Counted from the first letter of the stretch, positions 55,031-64,000 are shown. The stretch: 64,000 nucleotides of DNA from Pleomorphomonas sp. T1.2MG-36 (GCF_950100655.1 NZ_CATNLY010000001.1:868001-932000); one strand, 5' to 3'. The notes: a model not told the origin generated them from the sequence alone. Numbers and translations: made by a program.

Positions 55031-55951
55031 TCAGACCTTCTCGACTTCCGGACGCCCGAGCAGGCCCTGCGGCATGAAGATCAGCACGATGACCAGGATC
55101 GAGAAGGCGGCGACGTTCTGATAGTCCGCCGACACATACTGGCCCCACAGCGTCTCGATGAGGCCGATCAGCAGCCCGCCGAGAACCGCGCCCGGCAGCG
55201 AGCCGATGCCGCCGAGAACCGCCGCCGTGAAGGCTTTGACGCCCGGCGTGAAGCCGTCGGAAAACACCACGACGCCGTAGTACATCAGGAACAGCGTGCC
55301 CGCGACGGCGGCCAGCGCCGCGCCGATGACGAAGGTCAGCGAGATGGTGCGGTCGACGTTGACGCCGAGAAGAGACGCCATCTTGCGGTCCTGCTCGCAG
55401 GCGCGTTGCGCCCGGCCGAGGGCCGTCTTCTGCACCACGTACCAGAACGCGGCGAGCAACAGCGCCGTCACCACCCAGATGATGATCTGCTTCAGCGAAA
55501 TGTTGACCGGATAGCCGTTGGCCCCTTCCCACAGTGTGTAGACCTCACGGGTGACCGGCGGGATCGGCTTGTTGCGCGGCCCCTGGGCAACCTGGATGAA
55601 GTTGGACAGCACGATCGACATGCCGATGGCCGAGATGAGCGGCGCCAGGCGGAACGACCCCCTGAGCGGCGCATAGGCCACCCGCTCGATCGCCCAGACG
55701 AGCAAGCCCGTGAGCACCATCGCCACGACCATGACGAGAATGAGCGCCAATGTCATCGAAGCGATGCCGAACCACGAGGTCAGCACCAGGAGAAAGATGA
55801 GAGCGAAGAAGGCAGACACCATGAACACATCGCCATGGGCGAAATTCACCATGCCGATGATGCCGAAAACCATGGTGTAACCAATGGCGATCAGACCGTA
55901 CAGCGATCCGATCGTGATCCCATTGATCACCTGCTGGACGAAAACTTCCAT
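55031..55951 (-). CDS. livH: Branched-chain amino acid ABC permease LivH
   Basis: A 306-residue permease. The start at 55951 ([28 protein letters not shown]) is the conserved family N-terminus; frame to 56029 upstream is not family sequence. The coupling segment [20 protein letters not shown] and [19 protein letters not shown] are typical. It is the first gene of the liv operon. Its upstream region holds a minus-strand terminator-like hairpin (56096-56120). Confidence 0.94.
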   Translation of the reverse strand: MEVFVQQVINGITIGSLYGLIAIGYTMVFGIIGMVNFAHGDVFMVSAFFALIFLLVLTSWFGIASMTLALILVMVVAMVLTGLLVWAIERVAYAPLRGSFRLAPLISAIGMSIVLSNFIQVAQGPRNKPIPPVTREVYTLWEGANGYPVNISLKQIIIWVVTALLLAAFWYVVQKTALGRAQRACEQDRKMASLLGVNVDRTISLTFVIGAALAAVAGTLFLMYYGVVVFSDGFTPGVKAFTAAVLGGIGSLPGAVLGGLLIGLIETLWGQYVSADYQNVAAFSILVIVLIFMPQGLLGRPEVEKV

Positions 55952-56327
55952 GAAACTGAGACCCCCTGCAGACGCCCTCCGTGGCAGCATTTTCCAGGCT
56001 GCTTCATTTGTGGGCGTTATGGATTCCATTAACAGGATCGATCGATCAAGACAACCGAGCCCCTTGGCATTGCGTGTGGAATCCCCCTTCGCGAAGAAAA
56101 AGCCGGTGTTTTACGCCGGCAACCAGCGAATTTCACCATAAGACGAACCATTCTCGGTGATTTACGCGTAATCTCCGAAAAGGCTCGCTCAAAGTTCCAC
56201 CCGCGCCCCGACGACCCCATGCAAGAAGTTTGCCGTTTTTGGCGTGACCGCATTATGGGGGTCTGACAGCCGCTCCGTTCGTGATAAGCGTAGGCAGATC
56301 AACGGATTCGCTTAGCGAGAGGCAACG
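55952..56327. other. Divergent control region of livH and the flavin reductase gene
   Basis: 376 bp without a credible gene. It contains the hairpin at 56096-56120, an exact 10-bp palindrome TTACGCGTAA (56162-56171), and on the minus strand a CATAAT that could be a -10 of the liv transcript or of a small RNA. Confidence 0.45.
56096..56120 (-). terminator. Terminator-like hairpin in the livH leader
   Basis: On the minus strand GCCGG (56120-56116), a 9-nt loop and CCGGC (56106-56102), followed by TTTTTCTT. It is a short but GC-only stem with a good U-tract, 145 bp upstream of livH and with no minus-strand gene upstream of it. It could attenuate liv or end a small RNA. Confidence 0.4.
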
Positions 56328-56888
56328 ATGGCCACCGACAGCACAGCCGGTCGCGACATTTCTGGGCAGGAAAGCGCCACGGACGCCCTGCAGCCAGCCA
56401 CCGGCGAGGCATTCCGCAATGCCATTGCGCGCCTGCCGTCGGGCGTCAACATCGTGACCACCGCAGGACCGGCCGGAAAGGCCGGTTTTACGGCCACCGC
56501 CGTCGCGTCCGTGTCCGACGATCCGCCAACCATTCTGGTCTGCCTCAACCGCAAGAGCCCTCAGAACAGGCTGATGCAGGAGAATGCCCAGTTCTCGGTC
56601 AATCTGCTACCTAAAGATGCAGTGACACTGGCCAACATTTTTGCCGGCCGAACCGGCCTTCACCTAGACGATCGATTCAAGCACGGCGACTGGACCGCGC
56701 TTTCCACCGGCTCGCCCATCCTGACGGACGCCATCATGGCGCTCGATTGCCGCCTCCTGTCGTTCCAGGACGTCGGCTCGCATACCGTCTACTTCGGCAC
56801 GGTGGTCGCCACATTGACCAAGCCGCGCGATTCCACCGGCGCCAAGGAAGTGCTGATCTACCACGACCGGCATTACGGCGAAGCCTGA
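56328..56888 (+). CDS. Flavin reductase-like protein (FMN-binding split barrel)
   Basis: A 186-residue protein of the flavin-reductase family (HpaC/RutF type), which supplies reduced FMN to partner monooxygenases. Core sequences are FRNAIARLPSGVNIVTT, GFTATAVASVSDDPPTILVCLNR and the C-terminal IYHDRHYG. The first 28 residues are a variable tail. No monooxygenase partner is adjacent. It is divergent from livH. Confidence 0.88.
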   Translation: MATDSTAGRDISGQESATDALQPATGEAFRNAIARLPSGVNIVTTAGPAGKAGFTATAVASVSDDPPTILVCLNRKSPQNRLMQENAQFSVNLLPKDAVTLANIFAGRTGLHLDDRFKHGDWTALSTGSPILTDAIMALDCRLLSFQDVGSHTVYFGTVVATLTKPRDSTGAKEVLIYHDRHYGEA

Positions 56889-57053
56889 GCCGGCGGCAGA
56901 TATATATTTCAGATCAGAGACTTAACCCAGAGTTCGGACTCAGTTCATGAGTCCCCGGAATGCCGGATCGCGCCCGGAGTTGCGACGCCGGTTGAGCACC
57001 CTCGCCCTTCCTGCTAAACCGCGCGCCATCCCCTTCGTTGAAAAGGTCGAGCC

Positions 57054-58379
<1,326 letters not shown>

Positions 58380-58386
58380 CCCCACC

Positions 58387-58415
58387 GAAAGCCCCGGTCA
58401 TCCGGGGCTTTCTTC
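58387..58415 (+). terminator. Intrinsic terminator of purB
   Basis: An 11-bp perfect stem, GAAAGCCCCGG (58387-58397) with CCGGGGCTTTC (58402-58412) and a 4-nt loop, then TTCC. Begins 7 bp after the stop codon. Confidence 0.85.
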
Positions 58416-58425
58416 CATAGCGAGC

Positions 58426-58896
58426 TCAGGCCGCGGCGCTCTCCGCATAAAGCCCGAGGATGAGCGGCCAGCCGCCGTCGGAGCCGATCATTTCGGCCAC
58501 AGCCGCCGCCTTTGATCCGAAGCGCTCGATGTTTCGGTGCTCAAGCTCGACGCGGGTATTGGCGCCATCGGCGATGAACAGCACCTCGACCTCGGTAATG
58601 AGATCGGGATCGTACCTCCAGTCGGCATCGATCTGCCAGGCAAGAACGAGACGCCCCGGCGGCTCGTAGGCCAGAACCTTGCCCCAGTCGCAGGTCGACC
58701 CATCCTCGCTCACCTCATACCAGCGACCGCCAGCCTTCGGTTCCAACACGGCATCGACGAGCGGCTTGCCGCCAATGGCGTGACTCCGCGGCCACCAGCG
58801 GCCGATGTTCCCGACGAAGGCCTGGAAGGCGCGTGCCGGCTCCGCCCTGACGGTCACCGAGCGGCGAACGGGTGCGGCAACGATCGTGTCAGTCAT
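58426..58896 (-). CDS. AHSA1/SRPBCC-domain protein
   Basis: A 156-residue START-like (AHSA1) protein: VRRSVTVRAEPARAFQAFVGNIGRWWP, AVLEPKAGGRWYEVSEDGS and the C-terminal SDGGWPLILGLYAE are characteristic. Such proteins bind small hydrophobic ligands and are often paired with ArsR regulators. The start at 58896 has AGGA at 8 nt and overlaps the arsR stop by 8 bp. It is probably expressed only with arsR. Function unknown. Confidence 0.88.
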   Translation of the reverse strand: MTDTIVAAPVRRSVTVRAEPARAFQAFVGNIGRWWPRSHAIGGKPLVDAVLEPKAGGRWYEVSEDGSTCDWGKVLAYEPPGRLVLAWQIDADWRYDPDLITEVEVLFIADGANTRVELEHRNIERFGSKAAAVAEMIGSDGGWPLILGLYAESAAA

Positions 58897-59221
58897 GGTC
58901 GTCATCCTTCTCATCCTGTGCTTGCGCTTCGAGATCGGCGGCGAAGGCGTCGAGAGCCACGCCCCAGAACTGATCGAGCCAAGCCCTGAGCGGGCCGAGC
59001 CCCCTGGGATCGATGCGATAGATGCGCCGTGCGCCATCGGCATGGTCCAACACCAATCCGGCCTCCTTCAGCACCTTGAGATGCTGCGACACGGCCGGGC
59101 GAGATACCGGCAGTCCCCTGGCGATATCGCCGACCGCGGCGGGAGCCCGAGCAACGCGCTCGAACACCGAACGACGGGTGGGATCGGCAAGGGCGAGCAG
59201 CGCGGAGTTCATGTTAGCCAT
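58889..59221 (-). CDS. ArsR-family transcriptional regulator
   Basis: A 110-residue winged-helix repressor: ALADPTRRSVFERVARAPAAVGDIA and the recognition helix VSRPAVSQHLKVLKEAGLV. No metal-binding Cys pair is present, so it belongs to the non-metal ArsR group commonly paired with AHSA1 genes. The acidic end (DEKDDDHD) is encoded over the start of the downstream gene. ATGs at 59221 and 59212 are both possible starts. A palindrome lies immediately upstream. Confidence 0.92.
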   Translation of the reverse strand: MANMNSALLALADPTRRSVFERVARAPAAVGDIARGLPVSRPAVSQHLKVLKEAGLVLDHADGARRIYRIDPRGLGPLRAWLDQFWGVALDAFAADLEAQAQDEKDDDHD

Positions 59222-59223
59222 TA

Positions 59224-59245
59224 CTTACCGTAAGCCATAACTTAC
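59224..59245. promoter_or_regulatory. Candidate ArsR-type operator
   Basis: CTTAC-C-GTAAG (59224-59234), a perfect 11-bp palindrome, followed by another CTTAC at 59241-59245. It abuts the arsR start codon, which fits autoregulation. Confidence 0.55.
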
Positions 59246-59510
59246 GAGACTGTCAACAGCATCGGCGGGATGCCCTCGGCTCAAGTTGAATCGGAACATC
59301 AGGGAGCCGGATGAATCACCGTCACAACGGCGACAGGAGCCTTACCCAGACGAAGGATCTACTGATAACCAATTGAAAACACAGAGGATCGCATTGAATC
59401 TCCACATGAGCTTCAACACGGAACGGCAGCGGACTCAGAAGATGAAGTTGCAGGACGGTGGCGAAACGGCTTGCCTTGCAATCCGCCCGAAAGCCATTCA
59501 AGGTCGCACC

Positions 59511-60071
59511 ATGAAGACCTCAGAATGCGACATCCTCATCGTTCCCGGCTGGAACAACTCCGGCCCCGACCATTGGCAATCCCGCTGGGAAAAGCGCCTG
59601 CCGACAGCGCGCCGCGTCGCCCAGCGCGACTGGACCAAGCCCGAGCGCGACGCCTGGGTGTCCGCCCTCGGCATCGCCGTCGGCAAGGCGAGCCGGCCGG
59701 TGGTGCTCGTCGCCCACTCGCTCGGCGTCGCCACGGTGATCCATGCCGCCCCCTATGTCGGACGCAAGGTGGCCGCCGCCTTTCTGGTCGGACTGCCCGA
59801 CGTGGACCGGCTGGAGACTCCGGAGATTGCCAGCTTCGCCGGCCTCTCCACCGATCCCCTGCCCTTCCCGTCGATGCTGATCGCGAGCCGGGACGATCCC
59901 TATTGCGCCTTCGAGCGGGCCGACGAGTACGCCGCCGCCTGGGGATCTGATTTCGTCGACGCAGGATTTGCCGGCCACATCAATGGCGAGACCGGCTACG
60001 GCCCGTGGCCGGAGGGGCTGACGCGCTTCGCGATGCTCCTGAAGCGGGTCGGCGCGCCCGCGACGCCCTGA
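59511..60071 (+). CDS. RBBP9/YdeN-family alpha/beta hydrolase
   Basis: A 186-residue serine hydrolase of the RBBP9/YdeN family: start segment DILIVPGWNNSGPDHWQSRWE, nucleophile elbow VAHSLGV, Asp in ASRDDPYC and His in FAGHINGETGYGPWPEG. The triad is complete. The ATG at 59511 has AAGG at 8 nt. The frame extends upstream to 59286 but that part is not family-like. The physiological substrate is unknown. Confidence 0.9.
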   Translation: MKTSECDILIVPGWNNSGPDHWQSRWEKRLPTARRVAQRDWTKPERDAWVSALGIAVGKASRPVVLVAHSLGVATVIHAAPYVGRKVAAAFLVGLPDVDRLETPEIASFAGLSTDPLPFPSMLIASRDDPYCAFERADEYAAAWGSDFVDAGFAGHINGETGYGPWPEGLTRFAMLLKRVGAPATP

Positions 60072-60097
60072 TCGGCGCCGCGGCGCTTGACGTCCGT

Positions 60098-60871
60098 TCA
60101 GCTGCCTTCCACTTCGGCGATCGCCGCCTTGGTGGCGGCGGCGATGAGGTCCATGTCGGTCGACAGCGTGGCAAAGGTGAAGCCGAGCCCGAGGTAGCGT
60201 CGCACCAGCGCCGCATTGGCGCCGAACGCTCCGCACACCTTGTTGGCGGCCTTGGCCTGCCGCACCACGCGTTCCATGGCGGCGATCGTGTCCGGCCGGT
60301 CGAGCCCCGGCTCGCCATCGGGCGACAGCGCGATGGACAGATCGTAGGGGCCGACGAACACGCCGTCGATGCCCGGCACCGCCAGGATGGCATCGAGGTT
60401 GGCGAGCGCCGACCGCGTTTCGATCATCACCACGGCGAGCGTCGAGCCATTGGCCGACGTCCGATAGGCATCGGCCGACAGGCCCGACAGTTGAACGGCA
60501 CGGGCCGGCCCGTAGGACCGCTGGCCGTCCGGCGGATATTTCATGAAGGACACGAAGGCGCGGGCGTCCTCCACCGTCTCGATCATCGGCGCCACGACCA
60601 TCTCGGCGCCCCAGTCGAGCAGTCGCGAAGCCGACTGGTATTCGCCGACGGGAATGCGCGCCAGCGCGTAATCACCGGCAGCACGAATGGCGGCGAGCAT
60701 GGCCGGCGCCACGCCCATGTCGATCACGCCATGCTGCAGATCGATCAGCACCGCTTCGAAACCGGCCCGAGCCATGGTCTCGGCGGCCAGCGGATCGGGC
60801 AGGCACGACCAGCCGACCCTGAGCGGACGAGCGCCGGCAAGAGCGGCGCGCAAGGATGGACGTTCCATCAT
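60098..60871 (-). CDS. HpcH/HpaI-family aldolase (second copy)
   Basis: A 257-residue class II pyruvate aldolase with VLIDLQHGVIDMG (catalytic His), LARIPVGE (Arg), the APMIETVEDARAFV segment and metal residues in MIETRSAL and GVFVGPYDLSIALSPDG. It is closer to the typical GarL/HpaI pattern (FVGPYDLS) than the copy at 1086-1910. It is not clustered with transport genes; DUF1476 is just upstream on the same strand. It may act on 2-keto-3-deoxy acids. Substrate unknown. Confidence 0.88.
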   Translation of the reverse strand: MMERPSLRAALAGARPLRVGWSCLPDPLAAETMARAGFEAVLIDLQHGVIDMGVAPAMLAAIRAAGDYALARIPVGEYQSASRLLDWGAEMVVAPMIETVEDARAFVSFMKYPPDGQRSYGPARAVQLSGLSADAYRTSANGSTLAVVMIETRSALANLDAILAVPGIDGVFVGPYDLSIALSPDGEPGLDRPDTIAAMERVVRQAKAANKVCGAFGANAALVRRYLGLGFTFATLSTDMDLIAAATKAAIAEVEGS

Positions 60872-60887
60872 CTCCCTTTCGGACGGA

Positions 60888-61271
60888 TCAGGCTTCGGTC
60901 CTGATCTCGAGTTCGGCGCGCGTCATGAAATCGCGCATCGCCGTCTGTATCTCGTCATCCGTCACGGGAACGCCGGCATCGGCAAGGTCGGCCGCCAGCT
61001 TGGCGGAGATGTCGCGACCACCGACCCGAGTGAGATCCGCAAAGACGACCGAGCGAGCATAGTCGGCCGCCTCCGGCTCGCCCATCCCCAATTTGCCCGC
61101 CGCCCACAGCCCGATGAGCTTGTTGCGCCGCGCCGTGGCGCGGAACCTCAGCTCCTCATCGAGAGCGAACTTGATCTCGAAGGCTTTTTCGCGGTTGTCG
61201 AAGACTGCGATGGTGCCGTTGTGGCCGCTCTCGCCCGACAAAGGTAGGCTTCGGCTCCATGTGGCGGACAT
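60888..61271 (-). CDS. DUF1476 / ATPase-inhibitor zeta-type protein with N-terminal extension
   Basis: A 127-residue protein whose residues 22-127 match DUF1476, the family of the alphaproteobacterial F1-ATPase inhibitor zeta (VFDNREKAFEIKFALDEELR, ATARRNKLIGLWAAGKLG). Family members normally start at the FDxREKAFE segment. Here there is no ATG, GTG or TTG at that point. The only good start is an ATG 22 codons earlier (61271), with a near-perfect AAGGAGG site. The inhibitory region of zeta is N-terminal, so the extension may matter. It is divergent from purC, a common arrangement. Confidence 0.85.
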   Translation of the reverse strand: MSATWSRSLPLSGESGHNGTIAVFDNREKAFEIKFALDEELRFRATARRNKLIGLWAAGKLGMGEPEAADYARSVVFADLTRVGGRDISAKLAADLADAGVPVTDDEIQTAMRDFMTRAELEIRTEA

Positions 61272-61653
61272 CCGAACCTCCTTTCTCTAGCAGGGAGAAG
61301 CTCAAACACTCTCCTTGAATTGAATATAAGCTTTCACACCGCCGTGATCAACTTGGCCGGAAGTCGGCAGAGGGTCGCAAAAATTAAGGAATGACCACTA
61401 CGCGAAATTGCAGCACGACGGGATTGTTATCCGCAACCCGATCGGATAGTGTGCCCTTCAGGCGAGGGAGCGGGCGGACGTCAGTTCGCCCGCTTTCTGT
61501 GCTTAGAATGTTTCCACGCTGAGAGGGCGTCGCGCTCCGATCGTCGTGGGATCGCATGCTGAATTCCCGCCGAGGCGTCAAGCGGGCCATTTTGTACATC
61601 GGACCCGGAGCCCCGGCCTCATGGATTTCATCAACAGACCACGGTATATCCCC
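61272..61653. other. Control region between DUF1476 gene and purC
   Basis: 382 bp with no credible separate gene. It contains the hairpin at 61469-61494. An in-frame ATG at 61621 with GGAG at 11 nt is an alternative purC start. No known purine riboswitch pattern was recognised. Confidence 0.5.
61469..61494 (+). repeat. Hairpin in the purC leader
   Basis: A perfect 8-bp stem, AGCGGGCG (61469-61476) with CGCCCGCT (61487-61494), 10-nt loop, followed by TTCTGTGCTT. It resembles a weak terminator or attenuator 160 bp before purC. Confidence 0.4.
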
Positions 61654-62418
61654 ATGAACCGCCGCCGGCGTATCTACGAAGGTAAGGCCAAGATCCTGTA
61701 CGAAGGTCCCGAGCCGGGTACGTTGATTCAACACTTCAAGGACGACGCTACGGCGTTCAATGCCAAGAAGCACGAAATCATCGACGGCAAGGGTGTTCTG
61801 AACAACCGGATTTCGGAATATCTCTTCACCCATCTCAACAACATGGGCATTCCCACCCATTTCATCCGTCGGCTCAACATGCGCGAGCAGTTGATCCGCG
61901 AGGTGGAGATCATTCCGCTTGAGGTGGTGGTGCGCAACGTCGCGGCGGGCTCGATCGCCACGCGACTCGGGATCGAAGAGGGCACGCAGCTGCCGCGTTC
62001 GATCATCGAGTTCTATTTCAAGAGCGACGAGCTCAAGGACCCGATGGTCTCCGAAGAGCACATCACCGCCTTCGGCTGGGCCTCGCCGCAGGAAATCGAC
62101 GACATCATGGCGCTGGCCATCCGCGTCAACGACTTCCTGGCCGGTCTGTTCCTCGGCGTCGGCATCCGTCTCGTCGACTTCAAGATGGAATGCGGCCGCC
62201 TCTGGGAAGGCGACATGATGCGCATCGTCGTTGCCGACGAGATCAGCCCCGACAGCTGCCGCCTGTGGGACATCGCCACCGGAGATCGCCTCGACAAGGA
62301 TCGCTTCCGCAAGGACATGGGCGGTCTCGTCGAGAGCTACACCGAAGTCGCCCGCCGCCTCGGCATCCTCAACGAGTCCGAGCAGACGCGCCCGTCCGGC
62401 CCGACGCTGGTGAAATGA
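61654..62418 (+). CDS. purC: SAICAR synthase
   Basis: A 254-residue phosphoribosylaminoimidazole-succinocarboxamide synthase, which joins aspartate to CAIR with ATP. Diagnostic sequences are [44 protein letters not shown] and DFKMECGR. I start it at [11 protein letters not shown] (61654) by family N-terminus; ATG 61621 (MDFINRP) has a better ribosome site and remains possible. It begins the purC-purS-small ORF-purQ cluster. Confidence 0.94.
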   Translation: MNRRRRIYEGKAKILYEGPEPGTLIQHFKDDATAFNAKKHEIIDGKGVLNNRISEYLFTHLNNMGIPTHFIRRLNMREQLIREVEIIPLEVVVRNVAAGSIATRLGIEEGTQLPRSIIEFYFKSDELKDPMVSEEHITAFGWASPQEIDDIMALAIRVNDFLAGLFLGVGIRLVDFKMECGRLWEGDMMRIVVADEISPDSCRLWDIATGDRLDKDRFRKDMGGLVESYTEVARRLGILNESEQTRPSGPTLVK

Positions 62419-62485
62419 AGACAGGCGCTGCGCAAAGCGGCGCCACCAAAGGCTGGGACGCCGCGAAAACCGACTTGTGAATCCG

Positions 62486-62519
62486 AGAACGCCGGGTTAT
62501 TCCCCCGGCGTTCTTCATT
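62486..62519 (+). terminator. Terminator-like hairpin between purC and purS
   Basis: An 11-bp perfect stem, AGAACGCCGGG (62486-62496) with CCCGGCGTTCT (62504-62514), 7-nt loop, then TCATTTTC. Strong enough to end or attenuate transcription between purC and purS, although the genes are otherwise operon-like. Confidence 0.65.
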
Positions 62520-62533
62520 TTCGGGATACGGCC

Positions 62534-62776
62534 ATGAAAGTGCGCGTCACCATCACCCTCAAGGCGGGCGTTCTCGACCCGCAGGGCAAGGCGATCGAGG
62601 GCGCGTTGCGCGGCCTCGGGTTTGCCGGCATCGACGGCGCCCGCCAGGGCAAGATCGTCGATCTGGCCCTGGCCGAGACCGACCCGGACAAGGCTCGCGC
62701 CACGGTCGCCGACATGTGCGAGAAGCTGCTCGCCAACACCGTCATCGAGAACTACGACATCGCCGTTCTCGGCTGA
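62534..62776 (+). CDS. purS: Phosphoribosylformylglycinamidine synthase subunit PurS
   Basis: An 80-residue subunit that bridges PurL and PurQ in the FGAM synthase complex. The family sequence MKVRVTITLKAGVLDPQGKAIEGAL and the ending NTVIENYDIAVL are diagnostic. GGGA lies 8 nt before the ATG. It is 115 bp after purC, with a terminator-like hairpin between them. Confidence 0.95.
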   Translation: MKVRVTITLKAGVLDPQGKAIEGALRGLGFAGIDGARQGKIVDLALAETDPDKARATVADMCEKLLANTVIENYDIAVLG

Positions 62777-62783
62777 AGCCAGC

Positions 62784-62903
62784 ATGACCGACGGCTCCGA
62801 CGATACGCGCCGGATCATTCGTTTCATGCTGATCAAGGCGGCGATCTTCATCGGCGTTCCCATCGTTGCCGCCACCCTTGCCGTCCTGTTCCTGATGCCC
62901 TGA
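62784..62903 (+). CDS. Small FGAM-synthase-associated membrane protein
   Basis: A 39-residue protein: a charged N-terminus ([14 protein letters not shown]), then a single TM helix ([22 protein letters not shown]). It lies 7 bp after purS and 20 bp before purQ, the position of a conserved small membrane protein found with purS-purQ in Rhizobiales. The placement and composition support a real gene. Function unknown; it could tether the enzyme complex to the membrane. Confidence 0.72.
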   Translation: MTDGSDDTRRIIRFMLIKAAIFIGVPIVAATLAVLFLMP

Positions 62904-62923
62904 CCTTTCGAGGAGAACACGAT

Positions 62924-63595
62924 ATGCGCTCGGCCGTCGTCCTCTTTCCCGGCTCCAACCGCGACCACGACATGGTCAAGGCCCTGCACTCGGTCACCGG
63001 CATCCAGCCGACCGTCGTCTGGCATCAGGACGCGACGCTGCCGGATGTCGACCTGATCGTTCTGCCCGGCGGCTTCTCCTACGGCGACTATCTGCGTTGC
63101 GGCGCCATCGCCGCCCGCTCGCCGGCCATGTTGGACGTGGCGAGGAAGGCCAAGGCGGGCGTTCGCGTCCTCGGCGTCTGCAACGGCTTCCAGATCCTCA
63201 CCGAGGCGGGCCTTCTGCCCGGCGCGCTGATGCGCAACGCCCACCTTCGCTTCGTCTGCAAGGAAGTGAAGCTCGAGGTTACCAACAACGACACCGACTT
63301 CACCCGCGCCTACGCCAAGGGCCAGGTGATCCGCTGCCCGGTGGCTCATCACGACGGCAACTATTTTGCCGACCCGGAAACCCTGGCGCGCCTCGAGGGC
63401 GAGGGCCGCGTGGCCTTCCGCTACGCCGACGGCACGAATCCCAACGGCTCGATCAACGATATCGCCGGCATCCTCAACGACGCCGGCAACGTGCTGGGCA
63501 TGATGCCGCACCCCGAAAATCTGATCGAAGCCCTGCACGGCGGTCTCGACGGTCGCGGTCTGTTCGAGAGCGTCGTCACCTCCATCGCTGCCTGA
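62924..63595 (+). CDS. purQ: Phosphoribosylformylglycinamidine synthase subunit PurQ
   Basis: A 223-residue class I glutamine amidotransferase subunit that supplies ammonia to PurL. The nucleophile Cys in GVCNGFQIL, and His and Glu in MPHPENLIE, complete the triad. The N-terminus [14 protein letters not shown] is typical. AGGAG lies upstream of the ATG. purL is not within the window. Confidence 0.96.
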   Translation: MRSAVVLFPGSNRDHDMVKALHSVTGIQPTVVWHQDATLPDVDLIVLPGGFSYGDYLRCGAIAARSPAMLDVARKAKAGVRVLGVCNGFQILTEAGLLPGALMRNAHLRFVCKEVKLEVTNNDTDFTRAYAKGQVIRCPVAHHDGNYFADPETLARLEGEGRVAFRYADGTNPNGSINDIAGILNDAGNVLGMMPHPENLIEALHGGLDGRGLFESVVTSIAA

Positions 63596-63780
63596 CGCGG
63601 TCGGTGCACCATCGGTTGTGATTGTGCACATTGACAGTTATTGCGAGCCGATTAACCTCTACTTTTCCCAAAAAGCAGATAGCGTTCCGTTTTTTCCGCA
63701 CGGCCGGCTTCGGTAACCATTTGTCTGTCACGAACGGGCATCTGTGTTAACTGGATCAACATTGGCCGGAGCGTTCTGCC

Positions 63781-64000
63781 ATGCTGTCTCGCCTGGTGTT
63801 CTACGGTCGCACCAACGTCAAAATCGGTGAGTCTGCCGGGATGATCAAAAGCATCCTGGCGGCGGCAAGTGAGTATAGCCCAGCTTCCGGACTGACCGGC
63901 GGCTTGGTCTTCAACGAGAAGTACATGATGGAGGCCATCGAAGGCGCGCGCGAGCAGGTCTCGAAGCGCCTGCGGCTGCTGTTCGAAGACCCTCGCATCG
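63781..64000 (+). CDS. BLUF-like domain protein, cut by the window end
   Basis: The first 73 residues of a protein that aligns throughout with the BLUF blue-light-sensor fold (LSRLVFYGR, SGLTGGLVFNEKYMMEAIEGAREQV, FEDPRI). The three residues that contact flavin in photoactive BLUF domains appear changed: Tyr is Phe7 (with Tyr8 next to it), Asn is Ser33, and Gln of F-F-Q-x-L-E-G is Glu (YMMEAIEG). It may not be photoactive. GGAG lies 10 nt before the ATG. The C-terminal part is outside the window. Confidence 0.78.
   Translation, partial: MLSRLVFYGRTNVKIGESAGMIKSILAAASEYSPASGLTGGLVFNEKYMMEAIEGAREQVSKRLRLLFEDPRI

Noticed and set aside
56029..56253. 74-codon minus-strand frame as a leader peptide for liv attenuation
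   Set aside because: It has no run of Leu, Ile or Val codons and only a weak ribosome site; a classical leader-peptide mechanism is not supported.
59286..59510. N-terminal extension of the RBBP9-like hydrolase
   Set aside because: The upstream in-frame residues are polar and not family-like, and the ATG at 59511 has its own ribosome site.
61272..61653. Purine riboswitch upstream of purC
   Set aside because: I could not recognise the conserved three-way junction or core bases; only a simple 8-bp hairpin is present.

Overview
The window looks like ordinary chromosomal DNA of a high-GC alphaproteobacterium of the order Hyphomicrobiales (Rhizobiales). The evidence is a two-domain AcvB/VirJ protein beside an LpiA/MprF lysyl-phosphatidylglycerol synthase, a Porin_2-type outer-membrane porin, an IalB-family protein, an Anbu-type proteasome homologue, a DUF1476 protein beside purC, and purS-purQ with the small membrane ORF typical of that group. 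Genus cannot be fixed from the sequence alone. I see no prophage, insertion sequence, CRISPR array or plasmid functions.

Layout. 0.1-6.2 kb: a minus-strand catabolic operon (TRAP transporter dctQ-dctM-dctP, HpcH/HpaI aldolase, ribokinase-family kinase) divergent from a LacI-type regulator, with two matching 16-bp operator-like palindromes between them. 6.2-9.5 kb: the circularly permuted ATP-grasp / alpha-E / transglutaminase-fold triad, in which the transglutaminase-like protein has lost its catalytic Cys and His. 9.7-13.2 kb: a PRC-barrel protein, radC and a porin with a structured leader. 13.3-21 kb: a sugar or polyol module (rpiR-FGGY kinase divergent from a binding protein, two permeases, class II aldolase and ATPase). 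21-31.5 kb: DUF4139 protein, zinc-ribbon protein, map, sfsA, acvB-lpiA, a CinA-N-like protein, gpt, an RlpA-like protein and tRNA-Leu(TAA). 31.9-38 kb: iron-type alcohol dehydrogenase, Anbu, a peptide deformylase, NAD synthetase, a single-domain response regulator and ndk. 38-40.5 kb: oxyR divergent from a catalase. 40.6-49 kb: IalB, a Tat-type oligopeptide-binding protein followed by a degenerate adenylate-forming protein, and the overlapping operon ppx-rlmE-recX-recO. 49-56 kb: livHMGF, a small membrane protein, livK and a second LivK-like gene. 56.3-64 kb: flavin reductase, purB, an arsR/AHSA1 pair, an RBBP9-like hydrolase, a second HpcH/HpaI aldolase, DUF1476, purC-purS-small ORF-purQ, and the start of a BLUF-like gene cut by the window end.

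Working together. Two local catabolic modules each pair an importer with a sugar kinase, an aldolase and a dedicated regulator. The liv cluster imports branched-chain amino acids or related compounds. Purine genes lie in two nearby blocks (purB and purC-S-Q). OxyR and catalase form a peroxide-response pair. LpiA makes, and AcvB is known to hydrolyse, lysyl-phosphatidylglycerol.

The most unusual signals are proteins that keep a fold but lose its chemistry: the transglutaminase-like protein without Cys/His, the AMP-ligase-like protein without its phosphate loop, and the BLUF-like domain without its flavin-contacting residues. Several well-formed palindromes and hairpins sit in leaders. The clearest case for an under-described system is the ATP-grasp/alpha-E/pseudo-transglutaminase operon, with an intact Anbu gene 24 kb away instead of adjacent.
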